From Polynucleobacter cosmopolitanus (GTDB taxonomy: Bacteria; Pseudomonadota; Gammaproteobacteria; Burkholderiales; Burkholderiaceae): a stretch of DNA of 64,000 nucleotides. Positions 15,522-25,727 of this stretch are shown piece by piece. Position 1 is the stretch's first letter. Each line of letters opens with the position of its first letter. The stretch is from NCBI RefSeq assembly GCF_002224225.1, contig NZ_NJGG01000001.1:62001-126000 (forward strand), written 5' to 3'. The position numbers and the translations under genes are program-made. The notes beneath the pieces were generated by a model. That model made no database searches and had not been told where the DNA came from. It saw nothing but the letters and a program-made list of their open reading frames with translations.

Positions 15522-18323
15522 TTAATGGGCTTCTTCCCAATTAGCACCAACTCCAACTTCAACCAATAACGGCACTTTTAAGGACGCAACACCTGTCATC
15601 AGTTTTGGTAAATTTTCTTTCACCAATTCAAGTTCAGACTCAGGCACCTCAAGCACCAATTCATCATGGACTTGCAAAAGCATACATGTTTGCATGTGAT
15701 TTTGCTCTATCCAATCCTGAACCGCAATCATTGCCAATTTAATCAAATCTGCAGCAGTTCCTTGCATGGGGGCGTTGATTGCAGCTCTTTCAGCGCCCTG
15801 ACGACGCATACCATTGGCACTTCTGATTTCAGGTAACCATAAACGACGACCAAAAACTGTTTCAACGTATCCATTTTCTTTGGCAATCACCCGGGTACTC
15901 GCCATGTAATCAGCCACACCTGGGTACCTAGCAAAATAGGTATCGATGTACTGCTGAGCGGCTGATCGTTCGATGCCCAAATTACCAGCCAATCCAAAAG
16001 CACTCATGCCATAGATCAAACCAAAATTAATCACCTTGGCGTAACGTCTTTGCTCAGAACTCACTTGATCAAGCGCCACATGGAACATTTCAGCAGCCGT
16101 GGCTTTATGAATATCTTCACCCGCTGCAAAAGCTTTTAATAAACTTTCATCTTCGGCAATGTGAGCCATGATGCGCAATTCAATTTGTGAGTAGTCTGCA
16201 GAAACCATGACCGATCCAGGTTTTGCAATAAATGCTTCCCGAATTTTCCTGCCCTCTTCGGTTCTCACTGGGATATTTTGTAAATTTGGCTCACTTGAAG
16301 CCAAGCGCCCCGTCACAGCCACTGCCTGAGAATAGTTTGTGTGCACCCTGCCAGTTTTAGGGTTGACCATTCTTGGTAATTTTTCAATATAAGTTGATTG
16401 CAACTTGGCCAAGCTTCTGTAGTCCAAGATTCTGGCTGGCAAGGGATAGTTTTCTGCCAACTTTTGCAACACCTCTTCATCGGTGGACGGTGCACCAGAA
16501 GGAGTTTTCTTAACAACAGGTAGTTCAAGTTTGCCAAACAATATTTCTGCGATTTGCTTGGGAGACTGAATATTGAATGGCTGACCAGCCAGTTCATGAA
16601 TTTGTTTTTCCAATTCCAGCAAACGCTGCCCAACGATTTGCCCTTGAGCAGCCAATTTGGCACTGTCAATCAAAATGCCATTACGCTCCATCACTGCAAG
16701 AGCCAGCATCGCTGGCATCTCAATCTCGCGATAAATGCGCAGCAACTTTTCATCCGCTGCAATGGCTGGATACATGGCGTGATGAAGTCTCAAAGTGATA
16801 TCAGCATCTTCAGCCGCATATTGGGTGGCAGTTTCAAGATTCACCTGATCAAAAGTGATTTGATGAACACCTTTGCCACAAACCTCTTCATAGGCAATGG
16901 TTTTCTCACCCAAGTGACGCATGGCCAAGCTGTCCATGTCGTGACTTCTGTGCGACTCTAAAACATAGGACTGTAAGAGTGTGTCGTGCTGAATGCCTCG
17001 AAGTTTGATGCCACAACCATCAAAAATATGAATGTCATATTTTAAGTTTTGGCCAAGCTTGGCATGTTCATCACTCTCTAACCATGGCTTGAGTTGTTCA
17101 AGCACCGATTGTTTATTCAATTGATCTTCATTGGTGGTGTGCGCCAACGGAATGTAACAAGCCTCACCAGGGGAGACAGCCAATGAAATACCCACAAGAT
17201 CAACTCTTAATGCATCTAAGCCGGTTGTTTCTGTATCAACGCACGTCAATGCGGCTGAATTGATTTTCCTTAACCAAACATCCAATTCAGCTTCGGTGGT
17301 CACACATGAATAATGACGCTCTATTTTTTCAGTCGGCAGTTCAGCGACAAAGCCCAATAGGTCGCCAGCTGACATTTCCTTTACATCAGCTATTTTTGCT
17401 TCTGTTTTTACATCTGATGCTGCTTGAGTTGCCCCTTGAGTTCCTGATGGAGCCGAATTAGATCCACGATCTAACTCTCTCAACAAGGATTTAAATCCAA
17501 ACTGCGTGAACAACTCTCTGAGAGTCTCTTTGTCTTCTGACTTGGCATGAAGCTCATGCAAACCAATCAAATGCTCTTTGAGATCACAGTCAATTTTGAC
17601 AGTGACTAATTCTCGGGCCTTTGGTAACCAATCGAGGCTGGCACGTAAATTTTCTCCAACCACGCCCTTCACCTCGGCAGAGCGCTTCATCAACTCATCC
17701 AAAGTGCCAAATTCATTCAACCATTTGACAGCAGTTTTTGGGCCGGCCTTAGGTACCCCAGGAACGTTATCAACGCTATCGCCCATGATAGAGAGGTAAT
17801 CAACGATTCTTTCTGGTGGAACGCCAAATTTATTCAATACACCAGCACTATCTAAACGCTCTTCTGTCATGGTGTTGATCAAGCTAATGCCCGGCTCAAC
17901 CAATTGCGCCAAATCTTTATCACCCGTTGAAATGAGCACATTCCAATCGGCTGCCTTGGCTTGCTTGGCCAAAGTTCCAATCACATCATCAGCTTCAATG
18001 CCTGGCACAACCAACACTGGCCAACCCATGGCGCGCACCACTTGATGGATTGCTTCAATCTGTAAAGCCAAATCCTCTGGCATGGATGAACGGTTGGCTT
18101 TGTACTCCGGATACATCTCATCGCGAAAGGTTTTCCCTTTGGCATCGAAGACACAAGCGATGTGATCGGCGTCTAGTTCTGTTCTGGCGCGCCTCATCAT
18201 ATTGACCATGCCTTGAATTGCACCGGTTGGAAAACCTTGCGCATTGCGCAAATCTGGCATGGCATGAAAGGCACGGTAAAGGTAGCTAGAACCGTCAACT
18301 AGCAAAAGGCGATGTGTAGACAT
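15522..18323 (-). CDS. polA: DNA polymerase I
   Basis: 933 residues (E. coli 928) from ATG 18323 (MSTHRLLLVDGSSYLYRAFH). Domain order is the 5'-3' exonuclease (YLYRAFHAMPDL, GIEADDVIGTLA, STGDKDLAQLV, GDSVDNVPGVPKAGPKTA), a linker, a 3'-5' proofreading exonuclease with its acidic motifs kept (CVDTETTGLDALR, KYDIHIFDGCG), and the family A polymerase with VSADYSQIELRIMAH, RRYAKVINFGLIYGM and LLQVHDELVLEVP. It fills gaps and removes RNA primers. Its start is 22 bases from the divergent DUF2782 gene. TACGAT lies six bases before the ATG and the GGG next to the ATG is too close to act as a Shine-Dalgarno, so the message may be leaderless. Confidence 0.98.
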   Translation of the reverse strand: MSTHRLLLVDGSSYLYRAFHAMPDLRNAQGFPTGAIQGMVNMMRRARTELDADHIACVFDAKGKTFRDEMYPEYKANRSSMPEDLALQIEAIHQVVRAMGWPVLVVPGIEADDVIGTLAKQAKAADWNVLISTGDKDLAQLVEPGISLINTMTEERLDSAGVLNKFGVPPERIVDYLSIMGDSVDNVPGVPKAGPKTAVKWLNEFGTLDELMKRSAEVKGVVGENLRASLDWLPKARELVTVKIDCDLKEHLIGLHELHAKSEDKETLRELFTQFGFKSLLRELDRGSNSAPSGTQGATQAASDVKTEAKIADVKEMSAGDLLGFVAELPTEKIERHYSCVTTEAELDVWLRKINSAALTCVDTETTGLDALRVDLVGISLAVSPGEACYIPLAHTTNEDQLNKQSVLEQLKPWLESDEHAKLGQNLKYDIHIFDGCGIKLRGIQHDTLLQSYVLESHRSHDMDSLAMRHLGEKTIAYEEVCGKGVHQITFDQVNLETATQYAAEDADITLRLHHAMYPAIAADEKLLRIYREIEMPAMLALAVMERNGILIDSAKLAAQGQIVGQRLLELEKQIHELAGQPFNIQSPKQIAEILFGKLELPVVKKTPSGAPSTDEEVLQKLAENYPLPARILDYRSLAKLQSTYIEKLPRMVNPKTGRVHTNYSQAVAVTGRLASSEPNLQNIPVRTEEGRKIREAFIAKPGSVMVSADYSQIELRIMAHIAEDESLLKAFAAGEDIHKATAAEMFHVALDQVSSEQRRYAKVINFGLIYGMSAFGLAGNLGIERSAAQQYIDTYFARYPGVADYMASTRVIAKENGYVETVFGRRLWLPEIRSANGMRRQGAERAAINAPMQGTAADLIKLAMIAVQDWIEQNHMQTCMLLQVHDELVLEVPESELELVKENLPKLMTGVASLKVPLLVEVGVGANWEEAH

Positions 18324-18329
18324 CCCACA

Positions 18330-18339
18330 ATCGTACAAT
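18330..18339. promoter_or_regulatory. Overlapping divergent -10 elements between polA and the DUF2782 gene
   Basis: TACGAT on the minus strand (18335-18330) and TACAAT on the plus strand (18334-18339) overlap by two bases, each six bases before its start codon. No -35 match is obvious for either. If real, the two promoters could not be occupied at once and both transcripts would begin at the start codon. Confidence 0.4.
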
Positions 18340-18345
18340 TGATGC

Positions 18346-18756
18346 ATGAAGACTCCGACTTTTTCTCAAATCAACGCCTCAAAAAACACGCCTTTTAAGC
18401 TTGTTTTAAGTAGCCTTATCACCACATTAATCCTTGTATCTCAAGGACTTATGGCGCAGAACACCCAAGCTTTGAGTGCAGAGGAGTTGCAAAGAATCAA
18501 TCAGCAACCCATTACTCCAAAAGTTAAAAATAATGCTGAAACTGGCAAATTGACTGAAAAAAAGCCAACTTTTCAGCATCAAGAGGCCGATGGTACAAGC
18601 ATCAAGGAATACAAAGAGGGTGGCAAAGCAACCGAAGTCATTGTTGAAAGCTCCTTTGGAACTCGCTACGAACTGAGCACTCCTGATGATGCAGCCTCAC
18701 CCAAAATCAGAGATCAGAACGTTAATCGTGTACCAACCATTCGAATGCCCTTTTAA
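18346..18756 (+). CDS. DUF2782 domain protein with signal peptide
   Basis: 136 residues. An N-terminal signal (basic start, LVLSSLITTLILVSQGLMAQ) suggests export to the periplasm. The conserved DUF2782 core is at the C-terminus: IKEYKEGGKATEVIVESSFGTRYEL, then PTIRMPF at the end. The function is unknown. Small proteins of this family usually sit between polA and a type II homoserine kinase in beta- and gammaproteobacteria, as here. It lies five bases before thrB and divergent from polA. Confidence 0.88.
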   Translation: MKTPTFSQINASKNTPFKLVLSSLITTLILVSQGLMAQNTQALSAEELQRINQQPITPKVKNNAETGKLTEKKPTFQHQEADGTSIKEYKEGGKATEVIVESSFGTRYELSTPDDAASPKIRDQNVNRVPTIRMPF

Positions 18757-18761
18757 TATTT

Positions 18762-19769
18762 ATGGCGGTCTTCACATCTGTCACTCTCGATGAAGTCAAT
18801 GCTTGGTTAGAAAAGAATTACCGAGTAGGAACTGCTTCAGAATTAAAAGGCATCAGCAGTGGGATCGAGAATTCTAATTTCTTCTTGACCACGCAAATGG
18901 GTGGAACTCAACGCGAATTTGTTTTGACGTTGTTCGAGCGCTTATCAAAAGAACAGTTGCCCTACTATTTAGAGTTGATGGAACATCTGTCAAAAAAAGG
19001 CATCAAGGTTCCAGCTCCCCTCAGAAACAATGCTCATCAAATCGTCGGTGACTTAAATGGCAAGCCAGCAACCATCGTTACAAAGCTTTCTGGAAAATCA
19101 TTTTTAAATCCTTCTGTGCGTCATTGCGAATTAGTGGGCGACGCCTTGGCCAAAATGCATTTGGCAGGTCTTGACTTCCAGCTCTCTCAAGCAAACCTGC
19201 GCAGCATTGATTGGTGGAAAAGCACTGTGCCTTTGGTCATTCCTCATCTGAATTCAGCTCAAGATCAGTTGATTCAGTCAGAACTTGTGGCACAAATCAA
19301 TTTCTTTAACAGTGCCGAATACCAATCACTGCCCTCTGGACCAAGTCATTGCGATTTGTTCAGAGACAATGTGTTGTTTGATAACGTATCTGGGCAAGAT
19401 GAACTCGGTGGATTTTTTGACTTTTACTTTGCTGGTAACGATAAATGGTTGTTTGATTTAGCCGTCACCATCAATGACTGGTGCATCGATTTAGCGACCG
19501 GTGAAATTGACCAAGCAAGATACGCAGGCATGATTGAAAAGTATCAGGCCGTTCGATCTTTTGAACCAGCCGAAATTAATTCTTGGAACATGATGTTGCG
19601 AGCAGCAGCTCTGCGCTTTTGGGTGTCTCGCCTTTGGGACTATCACCTACCGCGAGAGGCAAAAATGTTGACGCCGCATGACCCTACTCATTTTGAGAGA
19701 ATTCTGATCTCACGCCGTGAGGTAAGCTCTTACCTTCCAAATAATTCTGCTAAACATGCAACTAAATAA
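18762..19769 (+). CDS. thrB: Homoserine kinase, APH-fold type (ThrB)
   Basis: 335 residues. It phosphorylates homoserine in threonine synthesis but belongs to the aminoglycoside-phosphotransferase superfamily rather than the GHMP family of E. coli ThrB. Visible are GISSGIENSNFFLTT (nucleotide loop), FVLTLFERL, the catalytic loop PSGPSHCDLFRDNVLFD with the H-C-D-L-F-R-D-N-V motif, and FDFYFAGNDKWLFDLAVTINDWC holding the metal-binding Asp. It starts five bases after the DUF2782 gene and overlaps the next gene by 14 bases. Confidence 0.95.
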   Translation: MAVFTSVTLDEVNAWLEKNYRVGTASELKGISSGIENSNFFLTTQMGGTQREFVLTLFERLSKEQLPYYLELMEHLSKKGIKVPAPLRNNAHQIVGDLNGKPATIVTKLSGKSFLNPSVRHCELVGDALAKMHLAGLDFQLSQANLRSIDWWKSTVPLVIPHLNSAQDQLIQSELVAQINFFNSAEYQSLPSGPSHCDLFRDNVLFDNVSGQDELGGFFDFYFAGNDKWLFDLAVTINDWCIDLATGEIDQARYAGMIEKYQAVRSFEPAEINSWNMMLRAAALRFWVSRLWDYHLPREAKMLTPHDPTHFERILISRREVSSYLPNNSAKHATK

Positions 19770-20520
19770 AGCTCCTTCCGGCGACGGTTACGTATGGGTA
19801 AGACAAGGCTTCTGGCTTTTTAAGAAAAATCCATTGGCATTCTTGATGCTGGTATTTCTTTATGTGTTTATTGCTCAGTTCGCGATCCTGATCCCAGTGT
19901 TCGGGGTTTTTGCAGTATTGCTTTTAACCCCAGCCCTCACCGTTGGCTTCATGACAGCTTGTCAAATGGTGATTCGTGGCGAGCGAGTGATGCCCACCGT
20001 TTACCTCGCAGGCTTCAGAGGAACGGATTCAATCACCAAAAAGAATTTATTGGTATTGGGCACAGTCTATGCCTTCGCTATTTTGATTTTGAGTTTGATC
20101 GCCAGTGCTTTTATTGATTTCAAACAATTGGTCACCCTACTAACGCAACAAAAAGAACCGACCATCAGAGATGTTCAAGGTTTGTACACTGGGCTGACCA
20201 TCGGCCTTTTGCTTTATTTGCCAGTGGCGATGGTGATGTGGTTCGCCCCAGTTTTGGTTGCTTGGGAAAAAATGTCAGTGGCTCAAGCGCTTTTCTCAAG
20301 CTGGGTTGCTTGCTGGACCAATAAAGCCGCCTTTATTTTTTACTTGATGATTTGGGCAGTCCTGATTGTTGCTGTGCCGTTTTTCTTGGAAGCACTGCTT
20401 GATAGCATTGGTCTTAGAGCCGCCATCCCATTCATCATTCCACCTTATTCAATGGCGGCCCTGACAGTGATGTACTGCTCATTCTTTGCCACTTGGAAGG
20501 CTTGCTTCAACAAAGAATGA
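19756..20520 (+). CDS. BPSS1780-family integral membrane protein
   Basis: 254 residues with about six hydrophobic helices (LAFLMLVFLYVFIAQFAILIP, AVLLLTPALTVGFMTACQM, and later helices). The N-terminus has G-Y-V-W-V-R-Q-G-F-W-L-F-K-K-N-P, as in the BPSS1780 family of betaproteobacteria. No enzymatic motif is seen; the function is unknown. Its ATG overlaps the last 14 bases of thrB in another frame, so it is coupled to thrB, and it ends exactly against the uvrD stop (convergent, no gap). Confidence 0.85.
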   Translation: MQLNKAPSGDGYVWVRQGFWLFKKNPLAFLMLVFLYVFIAQFAILIPVFGVFAVLLLTPALTVGFMTACQMVIRGERVMPTVYLAGFRGTDSITKKNLLVLGTVYAFAILILSLIASAFIDFKQLVTLLTQQKEPTIRDVQGLYTGLTIGLLLYLPVAMVMWFAPVLVAWEKMSVAQALFSSWVACWTNKAAFIFYLMIWAVLIVAVPFFLEALLDSIGLRAAIPFIIPPYSMAALTVMYCSFFATWKACFNKE

Positions 20521-22824
20521 TCAATCAATGGCGGTTAATTTAGCAATCGCCAATTGCAACCATTTAGGCCCATGGCGATTAAAGTTCACATTGGCCTTGG
20601 CTTGATCAGCTTGACCTTCAATGGCCAAAATTCTTCCCTCACCAAATTTTGTGTGAAACACGCTCTGCCCAACCCTGAAGCCATGCCCATTGTCTTTTTG
20701 CGGCAAGCTACTGATCGGCACAGTGATGGCGCTGCTTCTAGAAGACCTTGAGATCGTTGCTGCTGGACCACCCCAATCACTGCCCTCAGACCATGACGGC
20801 ATTCTGGTGGTAGTTGTACTGCTGCCCCAACGCGCATCTTTGTTTTTAGGCGTCAAATGCTTCAAAGATTCTGCTGGTAACTCATCTAAAAATCTTGATG
20901 GCAAGTTATATCTCACCTGACCATGCAGCAGTCTTGATTGCGTGTGAGATAAAAATAATCTTTCCTTGGCTCTGGTGATGGCCACGTACATCAAACGTCG
21001 CTCTTCTTCTAAACCATCATCCTCATTGATGCTGTTTTCATGAGGGAACAAACCTTCTTCCAAACCAGTGATGAACACGTTGGTGAACTCAAGACCTTTG
21101 GCGGCGTGTACTGTCATCAATTGAACAGCATCCTGACCGGCTTGAGCTTGGTTATCTCCTGCCTCAAGTGAAGCATGCGCTAAGAAACCAGCCAAGGGCG
21201 ACATCTCGGTGATCACTTCAGTCTGATCAGTGCCGGCCACTGTGTCTTGAGCAAATCCTTCTTCAGCGATGAACGCTGTGGCAGCGTTGACCAATTCTTG
21301 TAAGTTTTCTACACGGTCTTGACCTTCACGCTCTGTCAAATAATGCTGAATCAAACCGCTGTTTTGTATCACGTAATCAACTGTTTCAGGCAAGGTGTTG
21401 TGACGCGTGGCATCACGCATGTGATCAATCAAGCGCACAAATGCTGAAATAGAGGTTCCTGCTTTACCTTCCAAGTAAGGGGCTGCAGCATAGAAAGAAC
21501 AATTATTTAATTTGGCACTGTCTTGCAACGTCTCAATACTTTTAGCTCCTATACCTCGGGTTGGAAAATTCACCACCCGCGCAAAGGAAGTATCGTCATT
21601 GGGGTTTTCTAATAAACGCAAATAAGCCAAGGCATGCTTGATCTCAGCACGCTCAAAGAATCGCAAACCGCCATAAACACGATAAGGAATGCCTGCAGAA
21701 AAAAGTCCATGCTCGATGATGCGTGACTGAGCATTGCTGCGATAAAGAATGGCAATCTCGGTGCGCATGCTACCGGTGTTGATCAAGCTCTTGATTTCAT
21801 CAACCATCCACGCAGCTTCAGTGCCATCAGTGGCAGCCTCATAAACTCTCACGGGTTCACCATGACCTGCGTCTGTTCTCAAATTTTTACCAAGGCGCTC
21901 AGTGTTATTGGCAATCAAATGATTGGCAGCATCCAGGATGTGTCCGTAGGAGCGATAGTTTTGTTCAAGCTTGACCAAGTAAGGCTTGTAATGACGCTCA
22001 AACAATTTCATGTTCTCAACATCAGCGCCCCTGAAGGCATAAATACTTTGATCATCATCACCGACTGCAAACACAGAGCATGGTGAAGATGTGCCGTGGC
22101 CAGACAAGAGTTTTAGCCATGCGTATTGCAAAGCATTGGTGTCTTGAAACTCGTCGACCAAAATGTGGCGAAATCTCTCTTGATAATGCTCACGAATCGG
22201 TTGGTGATGTTTTAAAAGCTCATAGCTGCGAAGTAACAATTCTGCAAAATCAACCACGCCTTCACGCTGACATTGCTCTTCATAAGCTTGATACAGCTCA
22301 ACCATGGTGTTTTGGAAAGAATCTCCGCGATCCATGTCTTTGGCACGCATGCCTTTTTCTTTGGCATGGGCAATGAAGTATTGAAGTTGTTTGGGCGGAT
22401 ACTTCTCATCATCAATTTTGAGTGACTTCAAAAGTCTTTTGATGGCAGACAATTGATCTTGGGTATCCAAAATCTGAAATGTGGATGGCAAGCCGGCATC
22501 TTTGTGATGGGCTCTCAATAAACGATTACACAGGCCGTGGAAGGTGCCAACCCACATACCCCTGGTGTTGATGGGCATCATGGCAGAAAGACGCGTCAAC
22601 ATCTCTTTAGCAGCCTTATTTGTAAAGGTCACAGCCAAAACACCTACTGGCGATGCCTGACCTGTCTGAATCAGCCAAGCAATTCTGGTGGTCAATACTT
22701 TGGTTTTGCCGCTGCCAGCACCCGCTAAAATCATGGCTGATTGACTATTACCCGCCTCATTAACAGGCGGCAAAGTCACAGCTTCTAGCTGTTCTGGATT
22801 TAAATTATTAAGAATATTCGTCAC
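20521..22824 (-). CDS. uvrD: UvrD/Rep-family DNA helicase
   Basis: 767 residues from GTG 22824 (T-N-I-L-N-N-L-N-P-E-Q), with AAAGG five bases upstream. The frame stays open further but would run into valS and is unconserved. SF1A motifs are in order: AMILAGAGSGKTKVL (Walker A), VLAVTFTNKAAKEM, RHILVDEFQDTNALQ (DEFQDT), FAVGDDDQSIYAFRGAD, VKLEQNYRS, LMTVHAAKGLEFTNVF and RRLMYVAITRAKERL. The tail VFHTKFGEGRILAIEG is the UvrD-type C-terminal domain, which favours UvrD over Rep. It unwinds DNA 3'-5' in nucleotide excision and mismatch repair, consistent with mutL being in this genome. Confidence 0.96.
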   Translation of the reverse strand: MTNILNNLNPEQLEAVTLPPVNEAGNSQSAMILAGAGSGKTKVLTTRIAWLIQTGQASPVGVLAVTFTNKAAKEMLTRLSAMMPINTRGMWVGTFHGLCNRLLRAHHKDAGLPSTFQILDTQDQLSAIKRLLKSLKIDDEKYPPKQLQYFIAHAKEKGMRAKDMDRGDSFQNTMVELYQAYEEQCQREGVVDFAELLLRSYELLKHHQPIREHYQERFRHILVDEFQDTNALQYAWLKLLSGHGTSSPCSVFAVGDDDQSIYAFRGADVENMKLFERHYKPYLVKLEQNYRSYGHILDAANHLIANNTERLGKNLRTDAGHGEPVRVYEAATDGTEAAWMVDEIKSLINTGSMRTEIAILYRSNAQSRIIEHGLFSAGIPYRVYGGLRFFERAEIKHALAYLRLLENPNDDTSFARVVNFPTRGIGAKSIETLQDSAKLNNCSFYAAAPYLEGKAGTSISAFVRLIDHMRDATRHNTLPETVDYVIQNSGLIQHYLTEREGQDRVENLQELVNAATAFIAEEGFAQDTVAGTDQTEVITEMSPLAGFLAHASLEAGDNQAQAGQDAVQLMTVHAAKGLEFTNVFITGLEEGLFPHENSINEDDGLEEERRLMYVAITRAKERLFLSHTQSRLLHGQVRYNLPSRFLDELPAESLKHLTPKNKDARWGSSTTTTRMPSWSEGSDWGGPAATISRSSRSSAITVPISSLPQKDNGHGFRVGQSVFHTKFGEGRILAIEGQADQAKANVNFNRHGPKWLQLAIAKLTAID

Positions 22825-22848
22825 ATGCGCCTTTACGTTCAACAAAAA

Positions 22849-22856
22849 ATTATAAT
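22849..22856. promoter_or_regulatory. Bidirectional -10 palindrome between uvrD and valS
   Basis: The stretch AATTATAATT contains TATAAT on both strands: 22851-22856 facing valS and 22854-22849 facing uvrD. It lies in a 40-base divergent gap. For valS it is eight bases from the ATG (near-leaderless); for uvrD it gives an 18-base leader with AAAGG. Neither side has a clear -35. Confidence 0.5.
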
Positions 22857-22864
22857 TCGGGCTT

Positions 22865-25726
22865 ATGTCTAAAAATCTTTCTGACCTCGCTAAATCTTTC
22901 GAACCCTCCCAAATCGAGGCCCAATGGGGTCCTGAGTGGGAAAAAAGGGGTATTGCCACCGCTACTTTGGACGACAAAAAGGATAGTTTTTGCATCCAAT
23001 TGCCGCCACCGAACGTCACAGGCACCCTTCACATGGGTCACGCCTTCAATCAAACCATCATGGATGGCTTGGCAAGACACGCTCGCATGCAAGGCAAAAA
23101 CACCCTTTGGGTTCCTGGCACTGACCACGCAGGTATTGCGACACAAATTGTGGTGGAAAGACAATTAGACGCTCAAAAAATTTCAAGACATGATTTGGGT
23201 CGTGAAAAATTCTTAGAAAAAGTGTGGGCCTGGAAAGAGCAATCTGGCTCTACCATCACCAATCAAATTAGACGCTTAGGTGCTTCGATTGATTGGAGCC
23301 GTGAATACTTCACGATGGACGACAAAATGTCCCAAGCAGTGGTTGAAGTATTTGTCAGCTTGTACGAACAAGGTTTGATTTACCGCGGTAAACGTTTGGT
23401 GAACTGGGACCCTATTTTGGGTACAGCAGTTTCTGATCTAGAAGTTGAGAGCGAAGAAGAACAAGGCTCGATGTGGCACATTCGTTACCCACTATCGAAT
23501 GGTCAAGGACATCTCACGGTTGCCACAACTCGTCCAGAAACCATGTTGGGTGACGTAGCAGTGATGATTCATCCAGAAGATGAGCGCTACAAGCATTTGA
23601 TTGGTCAAACAGTTAACTTACCTTTATCAGACAGACAGATTCCGATCATTGCTGATGATTATGTCGATAAAGAATTCGGTACTGGGGTAGTCAAAGTCAC
23701 TCCAGCCCACGACTTCAATGACTACGCTGTTGGCTTGCGTCATCAATTAGAGATGATCAATATTTTGACCTTGGATGCCAAGATCAATGAACACGCCCCT
23801 AAAAAATATCAAGGTCTTGATCGCTTTGAAGCCCGCAAGTTGATTGTTGCCGATCTTGAAGGTTTGGGTTTATTAGAAAAAGTTCAACCACACACCTTGA
23901 TGGTGCCTCGCGGTGATCGCACCAAGTCTGTGATTGAGCCAATGCTCACAGATCAGTGGTTTGTGGCGATGTCTAAACCGACCGAGCACAATCTGTATCG
24001 CCCAGGCAAATCAATTGCTGAGGCAGCTTTGGATGCAGTGAAGTGTGGCGATGTGAAGTTTGTTCCAGAAAATTGGACTACCACCTATAACCAATGGTTA
24101 GAAGGTATTCAAGATTGGTGTATTTCACGTCAACTCTGGTGGGGTCATCAAATCCCTGCTTGGTATCAAGAAGACGGCAAGATTGTTGTGGCGCGCACAG
24201 AAGCAGAAGCTGCCGCAAAAGCAAAAGCCAATGGCTACACAGGTGCTCTGCGCCGCGATGAAGATGTTTTGGACACATGGTTCAGCTCTGCCTTGGTGCC
24301 ATTCTCATCATTGGGTTGGCCAAACAAAACGCCAGAACTGGCTCATTTCTTACCTTCATCAGCATTGGTAACAGGCTTTGACATCATTTTCTTCTGGGTG
24401 GCTCGCATGGTCATGATGACCTGCCATTTCACTGGCAAGATCCCATTTGAAACTGTTTACGTGCATGGCTTGGTGCGCGATGCCGAAGGTCAAAAGATGA
24501 GTAAGTCCAAAGGCAATACTTTGGATCCAATTGATCTGATAGACGGTATTGACTTAGATACCTTGTTGGCGAAACGCACAACAGGTTTGATGAATCCTAA
24601 GCAAGCCGAAAGCATCACGAAGAAAACCAAAAAAGAATTCCCGGACGGCATCCCTGCCTTTGGTACAGATGCATTGAGATTCACATTCGCATCGATGGCA
24701 ACACTTGGTAGAAATATCAATTTTGATCAAAAGCGCTGTGAAGGCTATCGCAATTTCTGTAACAAGCTATGGAATGCGACTCGCTTCGTGTTGATGAACT
24801 GCCCAGGCACACCTGAAGACAATGGCATTGCCCAGTGCGTTGGCGAATGTGGTCCAGACGGTTATTTAGATTTCTCGCCAGTAGACAAGTGGATCGTGTC
24901 CTTGTTGCAAAGAGTTGAGGAAGACATCGATAAAGGTTTCAAAGATTATCGTTTTGACAATATCTCAACGTCCATCTATCAGTTTGTTTGGGATGAATAT
25001 TGCGATTGGTACTTAGAGCTTGCCAAAGTTCAATTACAAAACGGTACGCCTGCTCAACAACGCGCCACCCGCAGAACTCTTTTGCGCGTACTAGAAACCA
25101 TCTTGCGCTTGGCGCACCCAGTGATCCCATTCATCACCGAAGAATTGTGGCAAATTGTTGGTCCGATGTCTGGCAAAGAACTTGCTCAACAAGAAAAGCA
25201 AACGATTGCATTGCAAGCCTACCCAATGGCTCAGCCAGAGAAGATATGTGCCAAGAGCGAAGCTTGGGTGGCCGAAGTCAAGGCTTTGGTAGACGCTTGC
25301 CGCAACCTCAGAGGTGAGATGCAAATTTCTCCAGCACTGCGGGTGCCTTTGTACATCAAAGGGGATTCTGAGTTCTTGAAATTAGCAGCTCCCTACATCC
25401 AGGCATTGGCAAAATTATCAGAAGTAAAAATTTATGAAGATGATGCAAGCCTAGAAAAAGATGGCGCAGGTGCACCAGTGGCGATCGTGGGTAATACCAA
25501 AATATTACTCAAGGTTGAAATTGATGCGGCTGCTGAAAAAGCTCGCTTGAGCAAAGAGATTGAGCGCATCAGCGCAGAAATCAATAAAGCGAATTCAAAA
25601 TTAAACAACGAAAGCTTTGTGGCAAGAGCCCCTGAAGCTGTGGTGATTCAAGAGAAGCAGCGTTTGGCAGATTTTGAATCTTTATTAGAAAAACTGAACA
25701 GTCAATTAAGTCGTTTACCATCCTAA
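22865..25726 (+). CDS. valS: Valyl-tRNA synthetase
   Basis: 953 residues (E. coli 951). It charges tRNA-Val with editing of threonine. Class I signatures are [13 protein letters not shown] (HIGH motif) and [14 protein letters not shown] (KMSKS). The CP1 editing domain includes [19 protein letters not shown]. The C-terminal 65 residues form the ValS coiled-coil arm ([18 protein letters not shown]). It lies 40 bases from uvrD and one base before galU, so the two are cotranscribed. No Shine-Dalgarno fits the ATG; TATAAT lies eight bases upstream. Confidence 0.98.
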   Translation: MSKNLSDLAKSFEPSQIEAQWGPEWEKRGIATATLDDKKDSFCIQLPPPNVTGTLHMGHAFNQTIMDGLARHARMQGKNTLWVPGTDHAGIATQIVVERQLDAQKISRHDLGREKFLEKVWAWKEQSGSTITNQIRRLGASIDWSREYFTMDDKMSQAVVEVFVSLYEQGLIYRGKRLVNWDPILGTAVSDLEVESEEEQGSMWHIRYPLSNGQGHLTVATTRPETMLGDVAVMIHPEDERYKHLIGQTVNLPLSDRQIPIIADDYVDKEFGTGVVKVTPAHDFNDYAVGLRHQLEMINILTLDAKINEHAPKKYQGLDRFEARKLIVADLEGLGLLEKVQPHTLMVPRGDRTKSVIEPMLTDQWFVAMSKPTEHNLYRPGKSIAEAALDAVKCGDVKFVPENWTTTYNQWLEGIQDWCISRQLWWGHQIPAWYQEDGKIVVARTEAEAAAKAKANGYTGALRRDEDVLDTWFSSALVPFSSLGWPNKTPELAHFLPSSALVTGFDIIFFWVARMVMMTCHFTGKIPFETVYVHGLVRDAEGQKMSKSKGNTLDPIDLIDGIDLDTLLAKRTTGLMNPKQAESITKKTKKEFPDGIPAFGTDALRFTFASMATLGRNINFDQKRCEGYRNFCNKLWNATRFVLMNCPGTPEDNGIAQCVGECGPDGYLDFSPVDKWIVSLLQRVEEDIDKGFKDYRFDNISTSIYQFVWDEYCDWYLELAKVQLQNGTPAQQRATRRTLLRVLETILRLAHPVIPFITEELWQIVGPMSGKELAQQEKQTIALQAYPMAQPEKICAKSEAWVAEVKALVDACRNLRGEMQISPALRVPLYIKGDSEFLKLAAPYIQALAKLSEVKIYEDDASLEKDGAGAPVAIVGNTKILLKVEIDAAAEKARLSKEIERISAEINKANSKLNNESFVARAPEAVVIQEKQRLADFESLLEKLNSQLSRLPS

Positions 25727-25727
25727 T

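Noticed and set aside
22825-23025. N-terminal extension of the UvrD frame into valS.
   Set aside because: The GTG at 22824 has AAAGG five bases upstream and begins the conserved helicase sequence; the extension overlaps valS antisense.
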